The notes under the pieces were generated by a model. It worked only from the letters and a program-made list of their open reading frames with translations. It did not search any database and was not told the DNA's origin. Shown piece by piece: positions 1-6,356 of a DNA stretch of 18,881 bases. How positions within the stretch are numbered: the stretch's first letter is position 1; each line of letters starts with the position of its first letter. Source of the DNA: Clostridia bacterium (GTDB lineage Bacteria > Bacillota > Clostridia > Christensenellales > Aristaeellaceae); the NCBI GenBank assembly GCA_016295665.1, contig JAEDKS010000025.1, forward strand, positions 1 to 18,881. Reading direction: 5' to 3'. The position numbers and the translations under genes are program-made.

Positions 1-985
1 GCATCATCGGCATGGACACCACCTGCGGCGTGGGCTCGACCGTGGCGGTTGCGGTTGCAGTGGCATCAGGAGTTGCGGTTGCATCAGGGGTTGCAGTCGC
101 GTCAGGAGTTGCGGTCGCGTCGGCGGTCGCAGTCGCGTCAGGAGTTGCGGTCGCGTCGGCGGTCGCAGTCGCGTCAGGAGTTGCGGTCGCGTCGGGGGTT
201 GCAGTCGCGTCGGGGGTTGCGGTCGCGTCGGCGGTCGCAGCAACGTCAGGAGTTGCGGTCGCGTCGGCGGACGAAGAAGAATCGGTGGTAGCGGTTGCTT
301 CGGCGGTTTCGGTAGGATCGGCGGTTTCGGTGGGTTCATTGCCCGTGGTCGGTTTTGCGTCCTCCGTGGAGGCAGGGGTCTCGTTCGGTACTTCGGTCTG
401 TTTTTTCACAAAAACCAGAGGATCGAGCAGGTTCCCTTCATAGGACAGGGCGGAAGCGGATACCTGCGCAAGGTACTGTGCCTTTTCCGTGGCATTCAGC
501 GGGCGCAGGCTCTTGATGCGCGTCCAGGAATACGTAATACGCGCACCGTCATGGTAAGCCACCTCGGCTGCTTCGTTTTCCTCGCTGGTGCCCATCACAT
601 AAACAACACCAGTCGTCAGCAGCGTATGGATCGAGCTCTTCATTTCCGGGTAGGCATAAAGACGGGCATTCTCCACAAGGTAAGCATAGCCCGTGGGGAT
701 GGATGCCGTCGCAGCCGCAGTCGGCTCCGCAGTGGCAAGCTCGTCCTCCTGCCCGGAAGATACCGAGGTCGGTTCCGGCGACTCACTCGCCGTCGCGTCC
801 GGCGTCGCTGTGACATCGCCCTGGGCACCGTTCGGATCTCCCGTCGAATCCGGAAAATCAAGATCCGTCTCCGTCGCGATTCGCTCCGCCAGCACGCCCT
901 TCATGGGCGCAGGCCAGCTCTCCAGCGGGGAGAAGAAAATCAGCAGGGCCAGCACCATGGCTGTTAACCGCTTGAAGTGTTTCAT
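1..985 (-). CDS. Secreted SH3-like protein with a DATATP tandem-repeat tail (3' end beyond window)
   Basis: A minus-strand reading frame starts at ATG 985-983 and stays open for 328 codons to the window edge, so the C-terminus is missing. The start is supported by GGAGG at 994-998, 8 bases upstream. Residues 1-22 look like a signal peptide (MKHFKRLTAMVLALLIFFS). A Thr/Ser/Glu-rich linker follows, then residues 97-164 form a compact segment (YAYLVENARLYAYPEM ... YSWTRIKSL) resembling a divergent bacterial SH3-like wall-binding module. Residues 200-239 are rich in PTETAD-type repeats, and 240-311 are twelve DATAT(P/A) hexapeptides. A cell-surface role is inferred from the export signal, the SH3-like segment and the extended linker. 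No enzymatic domain is visible; a catalytic or anchoring domain could lie beyond the edge. Its own promoter lies at 1047-1075, so it seems to be transcribed independently of the ABC exporter upstream. Confidence 0.8.
   Translation of the reverse strand, partial: MKHFKRLTAMVLALLIFFSPLESWPAPMKGVLAERIATETDLDFPDSTGDPNGAQGDVTATPDATASESPEPTSVSSGQEDELATAEPTAAATASIPTGYAYLVENARLYAYPEMKSSIHTLLTTGVVYVMGTSEENEAAEVAYHDGARITYSWTRIKSLRPLNATEKAQYLAQVSASALSYEGNLLDPLVFVKKQTEVPNETPASTEDAKPTTGNEPTETADPTETAEATATTDSSSSADATATPDVAATADATATPDATATPDATATPDATATADATATPDATATADATATPDATATPDATATPDATATATATVEPTPQVVSMPMM
54..269 (-). repeat. Twelve tandem 18-bp units encoding DATAT(P/A) hexapeptides
   Basis: Twelve uninterrupted 18-base units fill 54-269; the plus-strand form is close to GTTGCGGTCGCGTCAGGA. 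Units alternate between two variants, one ending CAGGA and one ending CGGCG. This gives a 36-base higher-order unit: 108-143 and 144-179 are identical, and 216-251 is a diverged copy. Because 18 is a multiple of three, gain or loss of units would change protein length without a frameshift. Flanking bases 288-335 hold a second, shorter repeat encoding TETADP/TETAEA. Confidence 0.95.
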
Positions 986-1046
986 CTTCCGTTCCTCCGA
1001 AAGCAACCGAATAATTTCCTTGGAATGGGTACACCAACCCACCTAA

Positions 1047-1075
1047 ATTATAGCACATCTGTAGCGCTTTTTCCA
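1047..1075 (-). promoter_or_regulatory. Sigma-A-type promoter of the secreted repeat protein
   Basis: Reading the minus strand, TATAAT (1052-1047) is preceded by TGTGC, giving a full extended -10 TGTGCTATAAT. A weak -35 TGGAAA lies at 1075-1070, with 17 bases between. The leader to the ATG at 985 is roughly 55 bases. Confidence 0.7.
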
Positions 1076-1108
1076 TAAGTTTTTCATCGTTTTCGTTTTT
1101 TTCTTACA

Positions 1109-1141
1109 GAAAATGGGACGATTCCTGTATAGAACCGTCCC
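1109..1141 (-). terminator. Intrinsic terminator after the ABC permease gene
   Basis: On the minus strand, GGGACGGTTC (1141-1132) pairs with GAATCGTCCC (1124-1115), ten pairs with one G-U, around a 7-base loop. It is followed by ATTTTC. It begins about 11 bases after the permease stop codon, and its T run is short. Confidence 0.65.
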
Positions 1142-1152
1142 GTGAACACCTG

Positions 1153-2814
1153 TCACTCAATCGCCTCATAGCGCCGCTCGGCGACCGTATGCACCGCCAC
1201 GGCCCCCAGCACCGCCTCCAGCACCGTCACGCCCACTGCGGCTGCCAGCCGGACGACGGCCCCGTGCTGCGCCAGAAGCACCACGCCCAGCACCGGCAGC
1301 GCCAGCAGTACCAGACACACCAGCATGCCAAAGAACACGTTCACGTTCTGCTTGATGGCCTGCGTTTCCGTCGTCCAGTTCAGCACGGGATGAACCGCGT
1401 CGACGGTGAGCATCAGCGCCACCGCCGCATAGCGCATCACCAGGGTCAGTGCCACCGCACCCAGCACCACCGCCCAGCTCAGCTGCAGCGCCACCTCCAG
1501 CACCACCAGGGTGAACAGGATGGCCAGCAGATCAATCAGCAGGCTGCACAGCAGCTTCGCGCGCAGAATCGTCCGGGTTTTCACCGGCAGCATCCGGCAC
1601 AGGGCATGCCGTGCTCCCTCCCGGGAAATCGCCGTGCAGGCGGCGGGCGATACGAAGGTCACAAAGCCCATCATCGCCGCCACGCCCAGCAGCAGATCCG
1701 TCGCCGGGATGACCCCCAGCAGCTCGTCCACACCCGCCCGCAGCATGCCGAAGGACTCGGAAATGGAGCCGCCCATAAGCATCATGCCCATGATCAGCGG
1801 GAACACGATGCCGCCGGCTACACAATTCGACAGATTCACCGATGAGCGGACGATTTCCCGCCACTCCAGCTGCGTCAGCGCGGACAGCGTGGTCTTGGTG
1901 CGCCAGGCACCGCCGCGCAGCCTGACCCGCCTGCGGGACGCGCTCTGCTCGGTCTGCCGGATGCACAGCTCCAGGTAGCGGTTGCCCATGAGCAGCACCA
2001 CCAGCGCGATGCTCCCAGCGGACAGCGCCACAAAGGCCAGCAGATAGCCGCCGCTTCCCAGCAGGCCCTTCACACCCCAGTACACCGGCGGGAAGAAACC
2101 GGTGATGGTCTGCAGCAGCGCCTCCTGCTGCACCAGCAATCGCACGATCCACAGCAGGTCCGTATCGTCCTCCGAGGGCAGCAGCGTGAACTCCACCACA
2201 TAGATCAGCGCGATCATCAGGAAGGAGAGGAACGTGGTCAGCAGCGCGGAATTCCGGATGCCGCCCACCAGACGCGCCAGCACGGCGGACAGCAGCGTGA
2301 TGATGGCGATGGGCAGCATGGGCGAGAAGAAAACCAGCAGCACCGCCCGGACATAGTAGAGCGCATCCGCGCCAAGGTGCAGGCCATACATCACGAAGGC
2401 TGGCATCAGCATGGCGGCGTTGAGCACCATCTCCCCAACATAGATCTCCGTCAGCTTGGCGCACAGCACCGTCCTCGAGCGCACCGGCAGGTAGGCCATC
2501 CACACGCTGTCCCGGCTGAAGAACAGACTGGACAACACGGTGAAGAAGCTCAGCAGCAGCGTGCCCACCATGGCGCACATGAGTGCCAGCGTCGGCAGCA
2601 GCTCCGGGTGATGGAACATGGACAGGCCCTGATCAATCAGCCACTCCAGAAAGATGACGAGGCCCAGCAGCATCGCGCCGCAGAGCACCACGCACACCGC
2701 CGTGGCGATCTTCCCCGCGTCCCAGCCGCCGTTTTCCTTCTTCATGCTGCCTGAGCGGAACCAGGCCAGGCGGTTGAGCACGGTCAGGCGCAGCAGGGTT
2801 CCGTAGCCCTTCAT
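1153..2814 (-). CDS. ABC exporter permease, ABC-2-like, 553 aa
   Basis: This is an integral membrane protein of 553 residues with many hydrophobic segments (about 12) in two similar halves. The halves are separated by a basic cytoplasmic stretch near residues 285-315 (RQTEQSASRRRVRLRGGAWR). Each half contains the pattern seen in clostridial and bacillar putative ABC exporter subunits: SRDSVWMAYLPVRSRTVLCAK near residue 100 and SREGARHALCRMLPVKTRTI around 405-425. Both carry a 'SR ... LPV ... K' elbow expected to contact the ATPase. The ATG (2814-2812) overlaps the ATPase stop in an ATGA junction, so translation is probably coupled and the two proteins form one transporter. The cargo cannot be told from sequence. 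A hairpin terminator follows the stop. Confidence 0.85.
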   Translation of the reverse strand: MKGYGTLLRLTVLNRLAWFRSGSMKKENGGWDAGKIATAVCVVLCGAMLLGLVIFLEWLIDQGLSMFHHPELLPTLALMCAMVGTLLLSFFTVLSSLFFSRDSVWMAYLPVRSRTVLCAKLTEIYVGEMVLNAAMLMPAFVMYGLHLGADALYYVRAVLLVFFSPMLPIAIITLLSAVLARLVGGIRNSALLTTFLSFLMIALIYVVEFTLLPSEDDTDLLWIVRLLVQQEALLQTITGFFPPVYWGVKGLLGSGGYLLAFVALSAGSIALVVLLMGNRYLELCIRQTEQSASRRRVRLRGGAWRTKTTLSALTQLEWREIVRSSVNLSNCVAGGIVFPLIMGMMLMGGSISESFGMLRAGVDELLGVIPATDLLLGVAAMMGFVTFVSPAACTAISREGARHALCRMLPVKTRTILRAKLLCSLLIDLLAILFTLVVLEVALQLSWAVVLGAVALTLVMRYAAVALMLTVDAVHPVLNWTTETQAIKQNVNVFFGMLVCLVLLALPVLGVVLLAQHGAVVRLAAAVGVTVLEAVLGAVAVHTVAERRYEAIE

Positions 2815-3551
2815 TGACCCGCCACCTCCGCATCCTCCGTCAGCGTCAGGAACAGCTGCTCCAGGCTCTCATCCGCATGCCCGCTACGCAGCTCCTCCAG
2901 CGTGCCCTGCGCGATGAGCCGGCCCTTGTCAATGATGGCGATCTCGTCGCACAGCCGCTCCGCCACCTCCAGCACATGGGTGGAGAAGAACACGGTGTTG
3001 CCCGCGTCGCAGTGGCGGCGCATCTCCTCCTTCAGCACATGGGCCGCCCGGGGGTCAAGGCCCACCATCGGCTCGTCAAGCACCCACACCGGCGGCTGAT
3101 GCACCAGCGCGCCGATGACGGTCAGCTTCTGCTTCATGCCCCGGGAATAGCTGCGCACCTGCTGCCCGATGGCATCCCGCAGGTCGAACACATCCAGGTA
3201 GTGCTCGATGCGCTCCTTCCGGTCGTGCTCGCTCACCTCGTACATATCCGCCATGAAGCGCAGGTATTCCAGGCCCGTCAGCCGATCGTAGAGGTCATGC
3301 TGGTCGGGCACGTAGCCGATGAGCCGCTTGGCCTCCAGCGGCTGCTTTGCCATGTCGTACCCGCCGATGGTCACCGTGCCCTCCGTGGGCGAAAGAATGC
3401 CCGTCAGCAGGCGGATGGTGGTTGTTTTGCCCGCGCCGTTGGGCCCGATGAAGCAGAACACCTTGCCCTTGCCGATGTGCAGGTTCAGGTCATCCACGGC
3501 CTTGACGCTCCCCTTGCCGTAGGCTTTGGTCACATGCTGAAAATCAATCAT
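2811..3551 (-). CDS. ABC transporter ATP-binding protein, 246 aa
   Basis: This is a complete nucleotide-binding domain of a drug/lipid or bacitracin-type (CcmA-like) exporter. Visible motifs are Walker A GPNGAGKT (36-43), Q-loop VPDQHDLYDRLTG (Q84), signature YSRGMKQ (135-141, a YSxGM variant of LSGGQ), Walker B VWVLDEP (155-161), D-loop GLDP (164-167) and switch His192 in FFSTH. The start ATG 3551-3549 is chosen because GGGAGGT lies at 3561-3567 and the homologous region begins there; a longer frame upstream only reads through the promoter and hairpin. It powers the permease encoded immediately downstream, with which it shares 4 bases. A promoter with an extended -10 is at 3576-3604, so these two genes form a transcription unit separate from azlCD. 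Confidence 0.93.
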   Translation of the reverse strand: MIDFQHVTKAYGKGSVKAVDDLNLHIGKGKVFCFIGPNGAGKTTTIRLLTGILSPTEGTVTIGGYDMAKQPLEAKRLIGYVPDQHDLYDRLTGLEYLRFMADMYEVSEHDRKERIEHYLDVFDLRDAIGQQVRSYSRGMKQKLTVIGALVHQPPVWVLDEPMVGLDPRAAHVLKEEMRRHCDAGNTVFFSTHVLEVAERLCDEIAIIDKGRLIAQGTLEELRSGHADESLEQLFLTLTEDAEVAGQ

Positions 3552-3575
3552 TGGTATCGCACCTCCCATATGACA

Positions 3576-3604
3576 AGCATAGCACAAACGGAGCGGCACG
3601 TCCA
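3576..3604 (-). promoter_or_regulatory. Promoter of the ABC exporter operon
   Basis: On the minus strand, TATGCT (3581-3576) preceded by TGTGC forms an extended -10. TGGACG (3604-3599), 17 bases upstream, matches four of six -35 positions. The -35 sits in the loop of the dyad at 3590-3617, so this element and the preceding gene's presumed terminator overlap. Confidence 0.6.
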
Positions 3605-3617
3605 TACATGCCGCTCC
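3590..3617 (-). terminator. Dyad after azlD: weak terminator or operator over the exporter promoter
   Basis: GGAGCGGCA (3590-3598) and TGCCGCTCC (3609-3617) are perfect 9-base inverted repeats with a 10-base loop. The dyad lies about 27 bases after the azlD stop. On the minus strand it is followed only by GTTTGTGC, a poor U tract. The position fits a terminator for azlCD, but overlap with the downstream promoter leaves a repressor-binding operator possible. Confidence 0.5.
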
Positions 3618-3643
3618 AAAACCGCCGGATTCCGTCTCATTTG

Positions 3644-3976
3644 TCAGGCCGCCCCCATCAGGCGCAGCAGCAGCATGTAGGTGACCGTGCCGCCACAGAT
3701 GGAGAAGATCATCTGGCGCTTCCACACATGGAGCGCCGCAGTCACCGCCACCCCCGCCAGCGCGGGAATCCCGAAGGGCGACGCGGTGAAGGAGACATCC
3801 TTCAGGCAGTACACCACCAGCATCGCCATCACCGCCCGGGGCAGCAGGCGCCCCAGCCAGGTGATGAACGCCGGCGGCTGCCGCCCGTCCGGAAAGAGCA
3901 GGAAGGGAATGGCCCGGGTCAGGATGGTCACGCCCGCCGAAATGGCGATGGTCAGCAGCATCTGCGTCCCGCTCAT
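3644..3976 (-). CDS. azlD: AzlD-family branched-chain amino acid exporter subunit, 110 aa
   Basis: This is a small, very hydrophobic protein of 110 residues with about four membrane segments, the usual size of AzlD. Typical family features are ILTRAIPFLLF near residues 18-28 and LGRLLPRAVMAMLVVYCL in the centre. AzlD works with AzlC as a two-component exporter of branched-chain amino acids; the actual substrate here is inferred from family. The ATG (3976-3974) overlaps the azlC stop as ATGA. An upstream in-frame extension to 4033 is rejected because it would run 60 bases into azlC and lacks homology. The dyad at 3590-3617 follows the gene. Confidence 0.88.
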   Translation of the reverse strand: MSGTQMLLTIAISAGVTILTRAIPFLLFPDGRQPPAFITWLGRLLPRAVMAMLVVYCLKDVSFTASPFGIPALAGVAVTAALHVWKRQMIFSICGGTVTYMLLLRLMGAA

Positions 3977-4716
3977 GCGCTCCGCCCCCTCTCCCCGGCC
4001 GGCTGCGTCACATAGCGCAGCAGGAACATGCACAGCATCAGCCCCATGCTCAGCAGCAGGAAGCTGCCCGTGCCCACCAGCAGCAGACTGACAAGCGTCG
4101 CCAGCGCCCCCAGCAGCGGCGGAAACAGCGCGTCAAAGCGGGTCATGCGGCCCTCCCGCACGGCCTTCACCGCGTCCATGCTCTGCTCGGTCAGGATGAC
4201 GGTGAAAAGCGCGGTCATGGCAAAGTCAATACCCGTCAGCAGCGACAGGGGCAGCAGGGCCCCCAGCAGCCCGCCCATGACCGTGCCGGTGAGCCAGTAG
4301 GCCCGATCCAGCGCGGAGACAGCCGCGTACCAGGCGCCGCGCTCCTCCTCCCGCAGGTCCTCCGGCGCGCCCTCCACCACCAGGGAGTAGGTCTCGTCGC
4401 TGAGCGCGAAGATCAGATAGGGCTTCCACCGGCCCGTGCCCTCGTACTTGTCCAGCATGCTCAGGCCGTAGAAGATGTGCCGGGCGTGAATCAGCAGCGT
4501 CATCAGCGCCACGGTCAGGGGCGAGAAGGGCTGGGACAGCTGGGAGATCAGCGCAAACTGCATGGAGCCGCCATACACCACGGCGGAAATCAGCAGCGCC
4601 CAGCCCACGCCGAAGCCGTTCTCCTTCATGGAGATGCCATAGGCGATGCCCAGAAACAGATAGCCCGCCAGCACCGGCACCGTGCGCGGAAACGCCCGCC
4701 TCATCATGGGAAGCAT
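3973..4716 (-). CDS. azlC: AzlC-family branched-chain amino acid permease, 247 aa
   Basis: This is a polytopic membrane protein of typical AzlC length. Recognisable family stretches are LAGYLFLGIAYGISMKENGF (17-36), YGGSMQFALISQL (48-60) and LLIHARHIFYGLSML (74-88), the last carrying the conserved RHxxYGL. It pairs with AzlD to export leucine, isoleucine or valine and analogues. The start at ATG 4716-4714 is preceded by a purine-rich GGAAAGGGG element about 9 bases upstream; in-frame ATGs at 4707 and 4704 are alternatives. A near-consensus sigma-A promoter lies at 4754-4782, so azlC-azlD is expected to be well transcribed. No binding site for a regulator such as Lrp/AzlB could be identified, and no regulator gene is adjacent. 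Confidence 0.9.
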   Translation of the reverse strand: MLPMMRRAFPRTVPVLAGYLFLGIAYGISMKENGFGVGWALLISAVVYGGSMQFALISQLSQPFSPLTVALMTLLIHARHIFYGLSMLDKYEGTGRWKPYLIFALSDETYSLVVEGAPEDLREEERGAWYAAVSALDRAYWLTGTVMGGLLGALLPLSLLTGIDFAMTALFTVILTEQSMDAVKAVREGRMTRFDALFPPLLGALATLVSLLLVGTGSFLLLSMGLMLCMFLLRYVTQPAGERGRSA

Positions 4717-4753
4717 CCCTGGTTCCCCTTTCCTTGGTCATCAATCCACCAGC

Positions 4754-4782
4754 ATCATAGGCTTTTCCCCTGCCCCTGTCAA
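4754..4782 (-). promoter_or_regulatory. Near-consensus promoter of azlCD
   Basis: On the minus strand, TTGACA (4782-4777), a 17-base spacer and TATGAT (4759-4754) give a perfect -35 and a five-of-six -10. Transcription would begin about 30 bases before the azlC ATG. It diverges from the MATE promoter at 4830-4858 with about 50 bases between the two. Confidence 0.8.
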
Positions 4783-4829
4783 GGGAAGAACGGCGGAAAA
4801 ACAAAAGCCGCTCCGGCGCTCTCCCGCTC

Positions 4830-4858
4830 TTGACCTGCACCGCCTTTTGTGCTACCAT
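4830..4858 (+). promoter_or_regulatory. Promoter of the MATE efflux gene
   Basis: TTGACC (4830-4835), a 17-base spacer and TACCAT (4853-4858) are present. The -10 is preceded by TGTGC, so it is an extended -10 that can compensate for the weak hexamer. The leader to ATG 4921 is about 55 bases. Confidence 0.65.
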
Positions 4859-4920
4859 ACACCCGTGTATAGGGCGCTTTCCGGCCCTGTCTTTTGTACG
4901 GAAAGAGAAAGGTCGCAGTC

Positions 4921-6297
4921 ATGGCACACGGCACAGGCCGGATGACCGAGGGCTCCATCCCCAGGCACATTGTATCCTTTGCGCTGCCGGTGTTCCTTGG
5001 GCAGCTTTTTCAGCAGCTCTACAATGTGGTGGACGCGCTCGTGGTGGGCAACGTGCTGGGGCCGGAGGCGCTGGCAGCCGTCACCTCCTCCGGCAGCCTC
5101 ATCTTTCTGCTGGTCGGCATGTTCAACGGCATCTTTATCGGCGCGGGCGTGGTGGTCAGCCAGTACTGGGGCGCCCGCGATGAGGAGCATGTCTTTCAGG
5201 CGGTGCACACCATGCTGGCCTTCGGACTGATCGCGGGCGCGGTGCTGACTGGCATCGGCGTTGCGCTGACGCCCACCATCCTGCGCTGGATGGGAACCCC
5301 AGAGGAGGTTATGCCAAACTCCGTTCTGTATTTCCGCATCTACTTTGGCGGCGTGCTGACCATCATCCTTTACAACGTGTCCAACGGCATCTTCCAGGCC
5401 GTGGGCGACAGCCGCCATCCCCTGTACTTCCTCATCGTATCCAGCTGCACCAATGTGCTGCTGGACCTGCTTCTGGTCGCCGTATGCGGCTTTGGCATCG
5501 CGGGTGCCGCCATCGCCACGGTGATCTCCCAGGGCGTCAGCGCCCTGCTCGGTCTCCGGCGGCTTCACCATGCCACGGAGGCCTTCCGGCTGGACTGGAA
5601 GAAGGTGCGCTTTCACCCCGGTATGCTGGGGCAGATTCTGAAGATGGGCATCCCCAGCGGCGTGCAGAACTCCATCATCTCCCTGGCGAACATCGTGGTA
5701 CAGAGCCACATCAACTCCTTCGGCGCCCTGGCGATGGCCGGCAGCGGTGCCTACGCCAAGGTGGAGGGCTTCGGCTTTCTGCCTGTCACCAGCTTCTCCA
5801 TGGCGCTGACCACCTTCATCGGACAGAACCTGGGGGCGCGGCGCCATGACCGCGTGAAGAAGGGCGCCCGGTTTGGCGTTCTGGCCTGCGCCTGCATGTC
5901 GGAGCTGCTGGGGCTGCTCATCTACTGGCTGATTCCCACGCTGATTGCCGCCTTCAACGACACCCCGGAGGTCATCGCCTACGGCACCCTCCACGCCCGC
6001 ACCACCACGCTGTTCTACTTCCTGCTGGCCTTCTCCCACGCCATGGCGGGCGTGTTCCGGGGCGCAGGCAAGAGTGTGGTGCCCATGACGGTCATGATGG
6101 TCTGCTGGTGCTTCATCCGCGTTACCTACATCACCCTGGCGGTGCCCATGCCGCCCCTGCCCGACACCGACATCCGCACGCTGTTCGCCTGCTACCCCAT
6201 CACCTGGACGCTGTCGAGCATCGCCTTCACCGTGTACTACTTCAAGGCGGACTGGCTCCACGCCTACGACCGGGCTCAGGAGGCCCGCGCCGCCTGA
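4921..6297 (+). CDS. MATE-family multidrug efflux transporter, 458 aa
   Basis: This inner-membrane cation-coupled antiporter is of the standard MATE length, with about 12 hydrophobic segments in two repeated halves. Diagnostic stretches are HIVSFALPVFLGQLFQQLYN near the N-terminus, VVDALVVGNVLGPEALAAV in helix 2, and in the second half LKMGIPSGVQNSI and FGFLPVTSFSMALTTFIGQN. The repeat halves begin near residues 12 and 240. Start ATG 4921 is preferred over the in-frame TTG at 4894: AAAGG lies 8 bases upstream and MTEGSIPRHI-type N-termini are usual for the family. The gene is alone on the plus strand, diverges from azlCD and ends at a strong terminator. The exported compound is unknown; proximity to amino acid and ABC exporters only indicates an export-rich neighbourhood. 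Confidence 0.93.
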   Translation: MAHGTGRMTEGSIPRHIVSFALPVFLGQLFQQLYNVVDALVVGNVLGPEALAAVTSSGSLIFLLVGMFNGIFIGAGVVVSQYWGARDEEHVFQAVHTMLAFGLIAGAVLTGIGVALTPTILRWMGTPEEVMPNSVLYFRIYFGGVLTIILYNVSNGIFQAVGDSRHPLYFLIVSSCTNVLLDLLLVAVCGFGIAGAAIATVISQGVSALLGLRRLHHATEAFRLDWKKVRFHPGMLGQILKMGIPSGVQNSIISLANIVVQSHINSFGALAMAGSGAYAKVEGFGFLPVTSFSMALTTFIGQNLGARRHDRVKKGARFGVLACACMSELLGLLIYWLIPTLIAAFNDTPEVIAYGTLHARTTTLFYFLLAFSHAMAGVFRGAGKSVVPMTVMMVCWCFIRVTYITLAVPMPPLPDTDIRTLFACYPITWTLSSIAFTVYYFKADWLHAYDRAQEARAA

Positions 6298-6309
6298 CGG
6301 CCCCCACGC

Positions 6310-6356
6310 AAAAGCCACGCAGCGGATCGCGTCTGCGTGGCTTTTGGGTTTTATTT
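6310..6356 (+). terminator. Strong intrinsic terminator after the MATE gene, possibly bidirectional
   Basis: AAAAGCCACGCAG (6310-6322) and CTGCGTGGCTTTT (6333-6345) form a perfect 13-base stem with a 10-base loop, followed by GGGTTTTATTT. It lies between the convergent MATE and tex stops, 13 bases after the first and 6 before the second. The A-rich 5' arm gives a TTTT run on the minus strand too, so it may stop tex transcripts as well. Confidence 0.9.

Noticed and set aside
54..269. CRISPR-like array
   Set aside because: Units are contiguous 18-mers without spacers and encode an in-frame hexapeptide.
12..443. Plus-strand frame encoding Ala/Val/Ser repeats (VAVASG)
   Set aside because: It is the reverse reading of the DATATP repeat; the minus frame has the signal peptide, ribosome site and promoter.
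3552..3725. N-terminal extension of the ABC ATPase
   Set aside because: The extra residues come from the promoter and dyad region, and the ribosome site at 3561-3567 fixes the start at 3551.
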